Source: Dehalococcoidia bacterium
GTDB taxonomy: Bacteria > Chloroflexota > Dehalococcoidia > GIF9 > AB-539-J10
NCBI GenBank assembly: GCA_030603485.1
Contig: JAUVXS010000071.1
Coordinates: 1-9,075 of the forward strand
Length of the DNA stretch: 9,075 nucleotides
Direction: 5' to 3'
The position numbers and the translations under genes were made by a program. This document shows positions 1 through 6,350 of the stretch, piece by piece. Position 1 is the stretch's first letter, and every line of letters begins with the position of its first letter. Under the pieces are notes generated by a model that did not search any database, was not told the origin of the DNA, and saw only the letters and a program-made list of their open reading frames with translations.

Positions 1-136
1 CGTATTCCAGTTCCTTGACGATATTTACGATGCTGCCATGCGACACGCCCGACCGATTCTCTATATCACTATAGGGATAGCCTAAGATGTAATACTGCGC
101 TACTTCTAGTTTTTTTACTCTTGATATTTCCTTCAT
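1..136 (-). CDS. Helix-turn-helix protein, N-terminal part only (gene runs off the left edge)
   Basis: The minus strand reads from an ATG at 136 to the window edge for 45 codons without a stop. It begins MKEISRVKKLEVAQYYILGY and continues into SDIENRSGVSHGSIVNIVKE, a typical helix-turn-helix: first helix at about residues 10-18, 'YSDIENRSGVS' turn, and recognition helix 'SHGSIVNIVKELE' at about 34-44. The start is supported by AGGAAG (143-148 on the plus strand as CTTCCT) six bases upstream of the ATG. I infer a DNA-binding protein, possibly a regulator or the DNA-binding head of a recombinase-like protein; the missing C-terminus would decide. Its upstream region is the phased TTGAC array, read as GTCAA on this strand, which makes that array a candidate binding site for the protein itself. 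Sequence shows the HTH and start; the binding link is inference. Confidence 0.75.
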   Translation of the reverse strand, partial: MKEISRVKKLEVAQYYILGYPYSDIENRSGVSHGSIVNIVKELEY

Positions 137-171
137 TCTGTGCTTCCTGTGCTGCAGAAAATTTCCGTCAC

Positions 172-248
172 TTGACTATTTGACTGACTGATTGACCAAC
201 CACTTGACTGTACTTTTGACCTTTTGACGGGAATCTTGACAATTTGAC
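172..248. repeat. Phased array of eight TTGAC repeats upstream of the HTH gene
   Basis: TTGAC occurs at 172, 180, 192, 204, 216, 224, 236 and 244. Consecutive starts are 8, 12, 12, 12, 8, 12 and 8 bp apart, so every copy lies in the same 4-bp phase; an extra TGAC at 185 keeps that phase too. Several non-adjacent copies are exactly 20 bp apart, about two helical turns. The array starts 36 bases upstream of the HTH start codon and reads GTCAA in that gene's direction. It resembles an iteron or multi-site operator array. A decayed TGAC microsatellite is the main alternative. The 4-bp period excludes a coding explanation. Confidence 0.85.
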
Positions 249-384
249 CTCTAAGCAAATTCTGACCATGATTGCTAAATAGTGAGGGCGAAGGCGAAGC
301 CAAAAGTTCTGTCTATTGTCACCCCAGCTCCACTTTACCGGCTCGCAGTGCTCAGATATATAACTCACATCAGCCTTATTTAAA

Positions 385-404
385 ATGCGCTCTCCCTAGC
401 GCAT
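385..404. repeat. Perfect 7-bp inverted repeat with 6-base loop
   Basis: ATGCGCT (385-391) and AGCGCAT (398-404) are exact reverse complements separated by CTCCCT. No T-run follows on either strand, so it is not an obvious rho-independent terminator. An operator upstream of trkH or a small RNA-level hairpin is possible; nothing in the sequence decides this. Confidence 0.6.
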
Positions 405-469
405 GATTAGTCTTCACAATACTCCGTTTCATGTTCCTTTATCTAAAATGAAAGACAAGAAAACATCAT

Positions 470-497
470 GTTACCACCTCTTTAAAAGAGCTATAAT
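470..497 (+). promoter_or_regulatory. Possible trkH promoter (good -10, poor -35)
   Basis: A perfect TATAAT sits at 492-497 in an AT-rich region upstream of trkH. The best -35 at usable spacing is GTTACC (470-475, 16 bp spacer), matching only three of six consensus positions, and no TGn extension precedes the -10. A start near 504 would give a leader of about 110 bases. Confidence 0.3.
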
Positions 498-615
498 AGG
501 TTGTAGTTGATATATATACTTAGTATCTGACTTGCATCTCTAAGTTCATATGATTATTAAGAACCGGATATGGAGTCAATATCAACGATAGAATTGAAAT
601 GAGCCGGGGTAAATA

Positions 616-2067
616 GTGCGTGCACTGAGATATTCCGTTCGACCTCTGCCGGTACTGAAATATTTCGGCCAGCTCTGCATCGTTCTGGCACTGCTTACGC
701 TGGTGCCGTTAGTTGTATCCATTCTACTCGGCGATTACCCTGTTACACTCCGCTATTCTATTGTTCTTGTGGGTGTCTTTACTATGGGTTTCTTCCTGCA
801 AAGACTGCCGACTCCCAAACGTATCCAAACAAACGAAGCCATGGTCGTTACCGCTTTGGTGTTTCTATTTGCGGCGATGGTGATGACGTGGCCTACCATG
901 GCTTCCGGTTTAAGCTTTATAGACGCGCTGTTCGAGACTATTTCCGCTGTGACGACAACAGGCTTGACTGTTACGGCATCTGTAGCAGATAAACCGGCTA
1001 TATTCCTGTTTTCTCGATCCTGGATGCAGTGGGTCGGGGGTCTGGGTATCGTAATTCTTTCCGTGGCAACCATGATTCGGCCGGGTCTGGCAGCCAAGCG
1101 TATTGGTGATTTGGAGGACTATGAGGAGGACCTGGTCGGTGGTACCAGGTCACATGCTCGCCGCATACTGATCATCTATTCAATATTGACCGGTTTCGGC
1201 ATTATCGCATTAGGGTTACTGGGTGCCGGATGGTTCAATAGTGTAATATACTCCCTTTCCGCAGTATCTACCGGAGGGTTTTCACCTTATGATGCCAGCC
1301 TAGCGGGATTTAGTAGTCAGTGGCTGCAAGCGATGGTGATATTGCTATCAGTGGCAGGCGCTATTCCCCTCGTTTTATACTTTCGCTCGTTTAAAGAGGG
1401 CGGAAGAGTGTTAATACGAGACCGCCAATTGCAGTGGCTTATTATATGCGGTTTGGTGACAGCGTTACTTGTGGCATGGTTTCTCTTTAGCCAGGATGGT
1501 TTTAGCTGGGTTCAAGCCCTGCGCCATGGAGCATTAAATGCTTTTTCTGCTCAATCAACGGCGGGCTTCTCTACATTGGATATTTCTGAAATCAACGCTG
1601 GTGCAAAACTTACGCTTATTTTTTCCATGTTTCTGGGCGGCAGTGCCGTGTCTAGTGCCGGAGGCATCAAGATTCTACGTTTATTGATTTTGGTGCAGTT
1701 ACTCTATATTTTTCTACAGCGTGCCAGTATGCCCAGGCAAGCTATTGCCGAAGCTAGTCTTGGCAGGCGCCGGCTGGAAACAGATGAGATACAGAACGCT
1801 CTAAGCATAGTTTCTATTTTTCTGACGTTCATTGCGATTTCATGGCTAGTATTTGTAGGCATGGGGCATAACCCACTTGATTCGTTGTTCGAGGTTGTCT
1901 CGGCGATTGGCACAGTCGGGTTGTCGACTGGAATAGCTGCTCCCGAACTGCATCCGATTCTTAAAGGAGTTCTATGTGCAGATATGCTTTTTGGAAGGTT
2001 GGAAATTCTTGCCTGGTTAGTGTTATTCTATCCTCGGACTTGGATTGGAAGAAGAATGGAGGAATAA
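616..2067 (+). CDS. trkH: TrkH-family potassium uptake membrane subunit
   Basis: This 483-residue integral membrane protein is the ion-conducting subunit of a Trk/Ktr-type K+ transporter in the cytoplasmic membrane. The family folds as four pseudo-repeats (membrane helix, pore loop, membrane helix), each with a selectivity-filter segment. Candidates here are TTTGLT (about 113-118), VSTGGF (217-222), QSTAGF (313-318) and GTVGLSTG (432-439). The glycine-rich segment GGSAVSSAGGIK (341-352) and GRLEI (460-464) are also typical of TrkH. Length fits the family. The start is GTG at 616: an in-frame TAA at 610-612 bars anything further upstream, and GGGG at 606-609 is a weak ribosome-binding site. 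One base separates its TAA from the ATG of the trkA-like gene, so the two form an operon and presumably one complex, the RCK subunit gating the pore. Confidence 0.96.
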   Translation: MRALRYSVRPLPVLKYFGQLCIVLALLTLVPLVVSILLGDYPVTLRYSIVLVGVFTMGFFLQRLPTPKRIQTNEAMVVTALVFLFAAMVMTWPTMASGLSFIDALFETISAVTTTGLTVTASVADKPAIFLFSRSWMQWVGGLGIVILSVATMIRPGLAAKRIGDLEDYEEDLVGGTRSHARRILIIYSILTGFGIIALGLLGAGWFNSVIYSLSAVSTGGFSPYDASLAGFSSQWLQAMVILLSVAGAIPLVLYFRSFKEGGRVLIRDRQLQWLIICGLVTALLVAWFLFSQDGFSWVQALRHGALNAFSAQSTAGFSTLDISEINAGAKLTLIFSMFLGGSAVSSAGGIKILRLLILVQLLYIFLQRASMPRQAIAEASLGRRRLETDEIQNALSIVSIFLTFIAISWLVFVGMGHNPLDSLFEVVSAIGTVGLSTGIAAPELHPILKGVLCADMLFGRLEILAWLVLFYPRTWIGRRMEE

Positions 2068-2068
2068 T

Positions 2069-2743
2069 ATGAGGATTGTATTTTCAGGCGCAAGCCCGTT
2101 AACGATTATAACAGCTAAAACATTGATAAAACAGGGACACGAAGTGATTATTATAGAAGTCGATAAGGAAAAAATCGATCAGATTTCAGATGAACTGGAT
2201 TGCAGCTTCCTGCATGGCGATTCGGCCAAGCCGGCAATACTTAGTCAAGTTGATCCCAAAAACAGTGATATTCTATTTTGCCTGACCAATAGCGACCAGA
2301 TTAATATCATCACATCCCTGCTGGGACGCTCGATGGGCTTTAAGCGCGTTATAACCAGCATCGAAGATACGGATTTGGTGCAATTATGCCGTGAACTCGG
2401 GCTTGAAGATACTATTATCCCGGTCTGGGCGATGAGCCGGCACCTGGATAATATGGTACGCGGACTTGATAATATCAATTTATCTACGTTGTTAAAGGAA
2501 GACGCTAGATTTTTCACTTTTACGGCTGGTGAGGAGGACGCAATTTGTGCTAGTGAACTGGGGCTTCCCAAAGATGCGCAGGTCGTTTTTTACTATCGTG
2601 ACAATAAGTTTCACTTTGCTGATAACGACACAAAACTCCATAAAGGCGACGAGATTGTCATCTTAACCCATAGCAAAAACCTTCCTGATTTTAATGAGCG
2701 CTGGTATCCGAAGGAGGTCAACAATAAGGATCTCAAGAAATGA
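2069..2743 (+). CDS. trkA: TrkA-like RCK regulatory subunit of K+ uptake
   Basis: A 224-residue soluble protein with the two-part RCK layout: an N-terminal Rossmann-like domain (about 1-125) and a C-terminal RCK_C domain (about 140-205). It should form a cytoplasmic ring that binds nucleotide and gates TrkH, whose gene ends one base upstream. I chose the ATG at 2069 over a TTG at 2045 because GGAGGA (2058-2063) lies five bases before it and because MRIVFSGASP begins directly with the first beta strand. Oddity: the usual glycine-rich nucleotide loop (GxGxxG) reads SGASPLT, so only its first glycine remains. The acidic residue ending the second strand (E30 in VIIIEVD) and the following GDSAKP segment are kept. 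Binding of NAD or ATP may therefore be altered. The length matches single-RCK proteins (TrkA of low-GC bacteria or KtrA), not the doubled E. coli TrkA. Confidence 0.9.
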   Translation: MRIVFSGASPLTIITAKTLIKQGHEVIIIEVDKEKIDQISDELDCSFLHGDSAKPAILSQVDPKNSDILFCLTNSDQINIITSLLGRSMGFKRVITSIEDTDLVQLCRELGLEDTIIPVWAMSRHLDNMVRGLDNINLSTLLKEDARFFTFTAGEEDAICASELGLPKDAQVVFYYRDNKFHFADNDTKLHKGDEIVILTHSKNLPDFNERWYPKEVNNKDLKK

Positions 2744-2927
2744 CTCCGCGTATGATGATGGGTATATTTGATGGTTCTACCTATTGATACCTCAGTTCCA
2801 CCAATCAGGATAACGAGGTAAAGCCTTACCGAAGATCTTTGCTGTAGTCTTCTAACTTTTTCGCGAAACACCGATTTAAGAGAGCCTGCACTTTTTGTGG
2901 CGTGAAGAATCAACTGTCAATGCACCA

Positions 2928-2936
2928 TGGTATAAT
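2928..2936 (+). promoter_or_regulatory. Extended -10 promoter of the SDR gene
   Basis: TGG followed by TATAAT (2928-2936) matches the extended -10 consensus TGnTATAAT exactly. No good -35 lies 16-18 bp upstream, as is common for this class. A start near 2943 gives a leader of about 40 bases. The preceding gap (2744-2927) holds no gene I can support. It does contain a 10-bp palindrome TTTCGCGAAA at 2859-2868 that could be an operator, and I see no clear terminator after trkA. Confidence 0.6.
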
Positions 2937-2983
2937 GATAAAACAGTTACATGACGCATAATTAAATGTCCTAAAGTATTGCC

Positions 2984-3781
2984 ATGAAAGTTTTAAAGCC
3001 TCTATCAGAACTTATCTCCCTGAAAGGGAAAAAAGCCCTGATAACCGGTCCTGCCCTTGGTATTGGCAAAGCAATGGCCTCTCGATTTGCGGAAGCAGGT
3101 GCGGATTTGGAACTTGTAGACATAAACGAACGAGGGCTAAGGGCCATAGCCAGAGAGCTTTCAAAGTTCAAAGTGGAAATCAACATTCATAAAACAGACC
3201 TTTCCCAAAAAGAGGAAATAGATGCCTTGTGGGAAAAGTTAAAAGGAAAGGAGCCTGACATACTGGTAAACAATGCTGGAATATACCCTTTTAAGAATTT
3301 CTTGGAAGTAGATGATGCTTTTCTCAGCAAGGTGATGGACATTAATTTGAAATCTGTCATCTTGATGTGTCAGCATATGATAAAGAGACGATTAAAGAGC
3401 GGAGGAGTGATTATCAACATTGGCTCTATCGAGGCAATCATGCCTTTCGCAGAAGGTTTGGCTCCTTATAGTATAAGCAAGGGGGGAGTCATCGTTCTGA
3501 CCAGAACTCTGGCCAAGGAATATGGCAAAAACGGTTTCAGAATAAATGCAATCATACCCGGCGGAATAATAACTCCGGGAACAAAGGCCGTGGCTAAGGA
3601 AATCACCCAGCTCCGGCTGGGCCTGCTTAAAACTGGCGTATTGTTCGGTACCAGGCTGCCCCTCAGAAGGGGTGGACAGCCGGACGAAGTAGCCCGTATT
3701 GCTATAGTCCTGGCCACTGATTTGTCCAGCTACGTCCACGGGGCGCTGATACCTGTTGATGGAGGATTCCTGTCGGCATAG
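2984..3781 (+). CDS. Short-chain dehydrogenase/reductase (SDR), substrate unknown
   Basis: A 265-residue classical SDR oxidoreductase. It has the cofactor loop TGPALGIG (21-28), an acidic residue closing the second strand (D46, favouring NAD(H) over NADP(H)), NNAG (96-99), and the catalytic set N121, S148, Y162 and K166 in YSISK. The post-catalytic IPGG segment is at 191-194 and the C-terminal VDGGF at 258-262. All catalytic residues are present, so it should be active. The substrate cannot be read from the sequence; FabG-like or sugar/alcohol dehydrogenases are the nearest general class. The ATG at 2984 is followed by a short lead-in and the first beta strand, but I see no good ribosome-binding site before it. 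The gene appears monocistronic: its own extended -10 promoter lies upstream and a repeat-rich gap follows. Confidence 0.93.
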   Translation: MKVLKPLSELISLKGKKALITGPALGIGKAMASRFAEAGADLELVDINERGLRAIARELSKFKVEINIHKTDLSQKEEIDALWEKLKGKEPDILVNNAGIYPFKNFLEVDDAFLSKVMDINLKSVILMCQHMIKRRLKSGGVIINIGSIEAIMPFAEGLAPYSISKGGVIVLTRTLAKEYGKNGFRINAIIPGGIITPGTKAVAKEITQLRLGLLKTGVLFGTRLPLRRGGQPDEVARIAIVLATDLSSYVHGALIPVDGGFLSA

Positions 3782-3824
3782 TGGGGGCGAAAACCGGGGC
3801 TGTTCAGCAATTCTCCCAGATTAC

Positions 3825-4001
3825 TGTAGTTGCTTGATTCGTCAGGCTCCAGGTTTTTGTAGTTACCTGATTTATCAGGCCCTTCACTTTTTGTAGTGCG
3901 ACCCTTCAGGGTCGTGCAGCACGAGGCTAAAGCCTCGCACTACATCTCTAAGGCAGACGATTTTAAATATCTCTGTAGTTCCCTGATTTATCAGGCCCTT
4001 C
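3825..4001. repeat. Three copies of a ~26-bp TGTAGTT..CCTGATTTATCAGG element
   Basis: Copies start at 3825, 3858 and 3974. The second and third share TGTAGTT, then CCTGATTTATCAGG, then CCCTTC, differing at one base around 3865/3981. The first is a diverged copy (TGTAGTTGCTTGATTCGTCA). The core CCTGAT-TT-ATCAGG is a perfect 6-bp inverted repeat. The third copy runs directly into the CCCTTCGATAAGCTCAG element. Confidence 0.8.
3892..3944. repeat. Nested palindromic element with two internal hairpins
   Basis: Outer arms TGTAGTGCGA (3892-3901) and TCGCACTACA (3935-3944) are exact 10-bp reverse complements. Between them lie two perfect hairpins: GACCCT-TC-AGGGTC (3900-3913) and CGAGGCT-AA-AGCCTCG (3922-3937). 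The outer arms and inner hairpins share bases at their edges, so the element can fold either as two adjacent hairpins or as a cloverleaf-like cruciform. It resembles a REP-type or small non-autonomous mobile element. Confidence 0.8.
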
Positions 4002-4043
4002 GATAAGCTCAGAACGAACTTAGCCGAACAGCACTTCGCTTCT

Positions 4044-4080
4044 TGTCATTGCGAGCACCTGAAAGGTGCGCGGCAATCTC
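4044..4080. repeat. TGTCATTGCGAG..CGGCAATCTC palindromic repeat
   Basis: The ends pair as ATTGC/GCAAT and the centre as CACCT-GAA-AGGTG, giving an imperfect hairpin. I recognise the general form (TGTCATTGCGAG ... GCGGCAATCTC) as a dispersed intergenic repeat found in many bacterial genomes. A related end, TGTCATTGCG, recurs at 8603-8612 in this window. Confidence 0.75.
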
Positions 4081-4111
4081 ATACCAGTTTCTGACATTGC
4101 TTAAGCTTTCA

Positions 4112-4148
4112 CCCTCACCTTAATCCTCTCCCGTCAAGGGAGAGGAAA
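4112..4148. repeat. CCCTCACC..CCTCTCCC/GGGAGAGG palindromic repeat
   Basis: CCTCTCCC (4125-4132) and GGGAGAGG (4138-4145) form a perfect 8-bp stem with loop GTCAA, preceded by CCCTCACCTTAAT. This is the shape of a widely dispersed bacterial intergenic repeat. It lies about 75 bases past the uppS stop and could act as its 3' end, but no T-run follows. Confidence 0.75.
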
Positions 4149-4223
4149 CTAGCCTGGCAACGACACAGAGAAATACAGTAGCACTTGATTGCTTTCCTTG
4201 TCAGTATGTTGCTGTTAAACGCC

Positions 4224-4922
4224 TCATATTTTGCCAAAACGGCGCTGGCGGCGTCTATATTCAGAAAGCGCTTCCTCAACGTCTTTATGCCCAAAATCAG
4301 GCCATAACACTGGAATGAAGTAAAGTTCGCTATAGGCAGCCTGCCAGAGAAGAAAGTTGCTCAGACGGGTTTCACCGCCAGTGCGTATGACCAAATCGGG
4401 GTTGGGAATGTCAGTGGTATATAGATACCGGGCAAACACAGACTCATCTATATTGTCACCCGGAATACCAGCACCGGCCATACGTCTGGCCGCCTGCACA
4501 ATTTCATCACGCCCACCATAATCAAAGGCGAGGCAAAGCGTAAGCCCGGTATTGTTTTTTGTGAGTTCGACTGCTGCCTTCATCTTTTCTCTCAGTCTAT
4601 TAGACAGCTTATCCAGCCTGCCCAGGTGTACCAGCCGGATATTTTCCTGATGGAAAGTCTGAGTTTCCTGGTCAATCTTCTTTCCCAGAAGGCTGAGTAA
4701 GCCAGCGACCTCTGCCCTGGGGCGGGTCCAGTTCTCGGTGGAGAACGCATAAAGGGTCAGATATTTCACTCCGTAGTCGGCAAAAATCTTTACCACCGGG
4801 CGAATATTTTTGCCGCCGGCTTCATGTCCGACAAGCCTGGGTAAGCCGCGATTATTCGCCCATCTGCCATTGCCGTCCATGATAATGGCTACGTGTTGGG
4901 GAGGGTAATTTGTTTGAATCAC
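4224..4922 (-). CDS. uppS: Isoprenyl (undecaprenyl-type) diphosphate synthase
   Basis: A 232-residue cis-prenyltransferase of the UppS/DHDDS family. It condenses isopentenyl diphosphate onto an allylic diphosphate to make the Z-polyprenyl carrier used for peptidoglycan and surface glycans. Signature regions are intact: HVAIIMDGNGRWA (10-22, catalytic D16), GH (32-33), TLYAFSTENW (56-65), AFDYGGRDE (132-140), and PDLVIRTGGETRLSN (175-189) with R180, R186 and S188 binding diphosphate, followed by E199. The length is slightly short for the family but nothing essential is missing. The start is GTG at 4922; its first base follows, and its next bases overlap, the TGA of the upstream reductase gene in a 4-bp GTGA overlap, implying translational coupling. 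A reductase partner suggests a polyprenol or other Z-prenyl product that is later saturated; chain length cannot be read with certainty. Confidence 0.95.
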   Translation of the reverse strand: MIQTNYPPQHVAIIMDGNGRWANNRGLPRLVGHEAGGKNIRPVVKIFADYGVKYLTLYAFSTENWTRPRAEVAGLLSLLGKKIDQETQTFHQENIRLVHLGRLDKLSNRLREKMKAAVELTKNNTGLTLCLAFDYGGRDEIVQAARRMAGAGIPGDNIDESVFARYLYTTDIPNPDLVIRTGGETRLSNFLLWQAAYSELYFIPVLWPDFGHKDVEEALSEYRRRQRRFGKI

Positions 4923-6112
4923 GAACTAACCTCACGAAAAAGGAGATGCCTGATTCTCAGTAGAGGATAGACGGAGCTATGTCTCAGGACAGCCAAAATC
5001 AACTTGCTGTGCCAATCGAAGGAAAAATCGCCTGAATTGAGCAAAACCTCAGCCATGCCATTAGAACCAAAAACGTTGAATAGTCCCTCGATCTGGCGGT
5101 CGCTTAGTTTGCCATAAGCCCATCTAGCCCAGTAGCTGCGAGAGAGTTCCTTGCCCATTTTTACCTTCCACTGCTTTTGATAGCGCGAAAGCTGGCCAGC
5201 GGTTAAATTATCACTACTGAGAGCCTCATCAAGCACTTCGGCAGCTATCTTAGCACCAAGATGACCGAAGTATATTCCTCCACCAGTAGTCGGCTTTACC
5301 TGCCCGGCAGCATCTCCAATAACCAGTACCCTGTCTCCGTAGCTGCGAGCTAAAGTTCCTACGGGGATAGCCTTTTGCCCGATTTCCACCTCCCGACTTG
5401 TTATTCTACCCTGGCCGGACAGATTGTTGAGCAATTTTTGCAGATGTAGCTTGGCCTGGGATATTGCCAAAAGACCAACATACGCTTTATTTGCTGAGGT
5501 GGGCACAAGCCAGGCAAACGCACCCGGTGCTATTTCCTGACCAAAGTATACTTCGAATTCATCCACGTTTTTCACTTCAATTTCAGCCTGAGCACCAACC
5601 AGGAAATTCGTGATTTTGCCAAGACCTAGCTTCCGGGGTAGCTTGGGCCTGAATCCGTTGGCCAGGACCACAGCTCTAGTGCTGAATATTTCCCTGGCTC
5701 CGAAGCACAAGGTTTCAACCTGTATGCTATCCTTCCCAGGAATAATATCGATGACTGGAGAAGAGAAGAAATATTGTGCTCCCTGAGATTGAGCTTTAGA
5801 GGTTATCGCTTTATCAAGTAAAAGCCGATTGACAACGTAAGCCTGAACATTTTTAGTTTGCAATCTTAAGCATCTTCCTGAAGGGGAAAAAAACTTGGCT
5901 GAGTTTACCTTCGTTAATACTACATCTGTGCCGCAGTCCAAGGACTGGAAACATTCGGTACTGATTATTCCTGTGCAACAAACATTAAGTCCTGGCGCAC
6001 TTTTTTCTTCAAAAACAACGACATCGTAACCCGATGAAGATAGTTCATAAGCTATGTAGCTTCCGGCTGGTCCCGCTCCCACTACGATGACATCGTAAAG
6101 TTGGCCTGACAA
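4919..6112 (-). CDS. FAD-dependent oxidoreductase, geranylgeranyl reductase family
   Basis: A 397-residue flavoprotein of the geranylgeranyl reductase (ChlP/GGR) branch of the PHBH fold. It has the FAD-binding GAGPAGS (12-18), a ribose-binding acidic residue (E35 in VVVFEEKS), the CC pair in GLNVCCTGI (41-49) where relatives carry a conserved cysteine, APGAFAWLVP (195-204, the substrate-side motif), and GDAAGQVKPTTGGGI (266-280), a family hallmark. Family members reduce isoprenoid chain double bonds on geranylgeranyl diphosphate, chlorophyll side chains, archaeal lipids, menaquinone or dolichol. Its overlap with uppS makes a polyprenyl substrate my preferred inference; a quinone side chain is the alternative. 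The start is TTG at 6112, supported by AGGTGG (6120-6125 on the opposite strand as CCACCT) seven bases upstream, and VIVVGAG follows immediately as expected. Confidence 0.9.
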   Translation of the reverse strand: MSGQLYDVIVVGAGPAGSYIAYELSSSGYDVVVFEEKSAPGLNVCCTGIISTECFQSLDCGTDVVLTKVNSAKFFSPSGRCLRLQTKNVQAYVVNRLLLDKAITSKAQSQGAQYFFSSPVIDIIPGKDSIQVETLCFGAREIFSTRAVVLANGFRPKLPRKLGLGKITNFLVGAQAEIEVKNVDEFEVYFGQEIAPGAFAWLVPTSANKAYVGLLAISQAKLHLQKLLNNLSGQGRITSREVEIGQKAIPVGTLARSYGDRVLVIGDAAGQVKPTTGGGIYFGHLGAKIAAEVLDEALSSDNLTAGQLSRYQKQWKVKMGKELSRSYWARWAYGKLSDRQIEGLFNVFGSNGMAEVLLNSGDFSFDWHSKLILAVLRHSSVYPLLRIRHLLFREVSS

Positions 6113-6142
6113 TTCCCTGCCACCTTTCTAGATTTCTACTAG

Positions 6143-6148
6143 ATTATA
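6143..6148 (-). promoter_or_regulatory. -10 element of the reductase-uppS operon
   Basis: On the minus strand TATAAT occupies 6148-6143, in the context GTTATATAATCTAG. It predicts a start near 6136 and a leader of about 25 bases before the TTG, leaving room for the AGGTGG ribosome-binding site. No convincing -35 is visible 16-18 bp away. Confidence 0.45.
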
Positions 6149-6187
6149 TAACATATCGTTCGACCTCACCTATTTTTCGATTTGACA

Positions 6188-6213
6188 TGTACCTTACCCT
6201 ATACTTGGGTACA
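6188..6213. repeat. Inverted repeat TGTACC/GGTACA at the downstream edge of MarR unit 1
   Basis: TGTACC (6188-6193) and GGTACA (6208-6213) are exact reverse complements. Inside them TACCC (6195-6199) and GGGTA (6207-6211) can also pair. The matching place in unit 2 has GTAC-CGGG-GTAC at 7167-7178. The shared position suggests a common stop or binding site, although sequence and loop length differ. Confidence 0.5.
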
Positions 6214-6327
6214 GCACATTAATGACAGCGGTGCCTAGTGTGTTTTACCTGTGGGTTGAGACGGGGAAGATGTTTCGTCCTACCGGGATTATTGCGAACT
6301 CTGAAGAGCTGCTCTACGCCAGCTAGC
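6208..6327. repeat. Conserved 120-bp block downstream of marR copy 1
   Basis: This block aligns without a gap to 7174-7293, with 17 mismatches by hand count (about 86% identity). It contains invariant stretches such as GCACATTAATGACAGC, TTTTACCTGTG, GTTGAGACGGGGA and CTACCGGGATTATTGCG. The marR coding regions are clearly more diverged. A plus-strand frame of 34 codons is open in this copy (ATG at 6220, stop at 6322-6324), but the second copy has an in-frame TGA and the substitutions show no third-position bias, so I favour a non-coding element. Confidence 0.85.
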
Positions 6328-6350
6328 ATAAGTAAGGTGAGCTGCCCTCA

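Larger units (their letters stand above)
249..615. other. Non-coding gap between the HTH gene region and trkH
   Basis: I see no convincing gene here. The stretch holds a GC-richer segment around 285-350 resembling the low-complexity edges of intergenic repeats (GAGGGCGAAGGCGAAGCC at 283-300), a perfect hairpin at 385-404, an AT-rich run from about 410 to 600, and a TATAAT hexamer at 492-497 that may belong to a trkH promoter. A 66-codon minus-strand reading frame crosses the left part but runs through the repeat array and lacks recognisable protein character. Confidence 0.6.
3782..4223. other. Repeat-packed intergenic region between the SDR gene and uppS
   Basis: The 442-bp gap between two genes that end towards each other carries no reading frame I would call. 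It is almost entirely a mosaic of short palindromic repeats, listed separately: three copies of a TGTAGTT/CCTGAT element, one double-hairpin element, a CCCTTCGATAAGCTCAG element (3997-4013), a TGTCATTGCGAG element and a CCCTCACC element. Such hairpins between convergent genes could serve as transcription stops or mRNA stabilisers, although none is followed by a clean T-run. Confidence 0.8.

Noticed and set aside
168..368. 66-codon minus-strand reading frame
   Set aside because: It crosses the TTGAC array and repeat-like sequence, lacks a ribosome-binding site I can see, and its product has no recognisable features.
6182..6205. Plus-strand TTGACA followed by TATACT near the end of unit 1
   Set aside because: The spacer is only 12 bp, too short for a normal sigma-70 promoter, and no credible plus-strand gene follows.
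6220..6324. 34-codon plus-strand ORF inside the 120-bp block of unit 1
   Set aside because: No ribosome-binding site precedes the ATG, the second copy has TGA in place of the Trp codon, and mismatches fall on first and third codon positions alike, so there is no sign of selection on protein.
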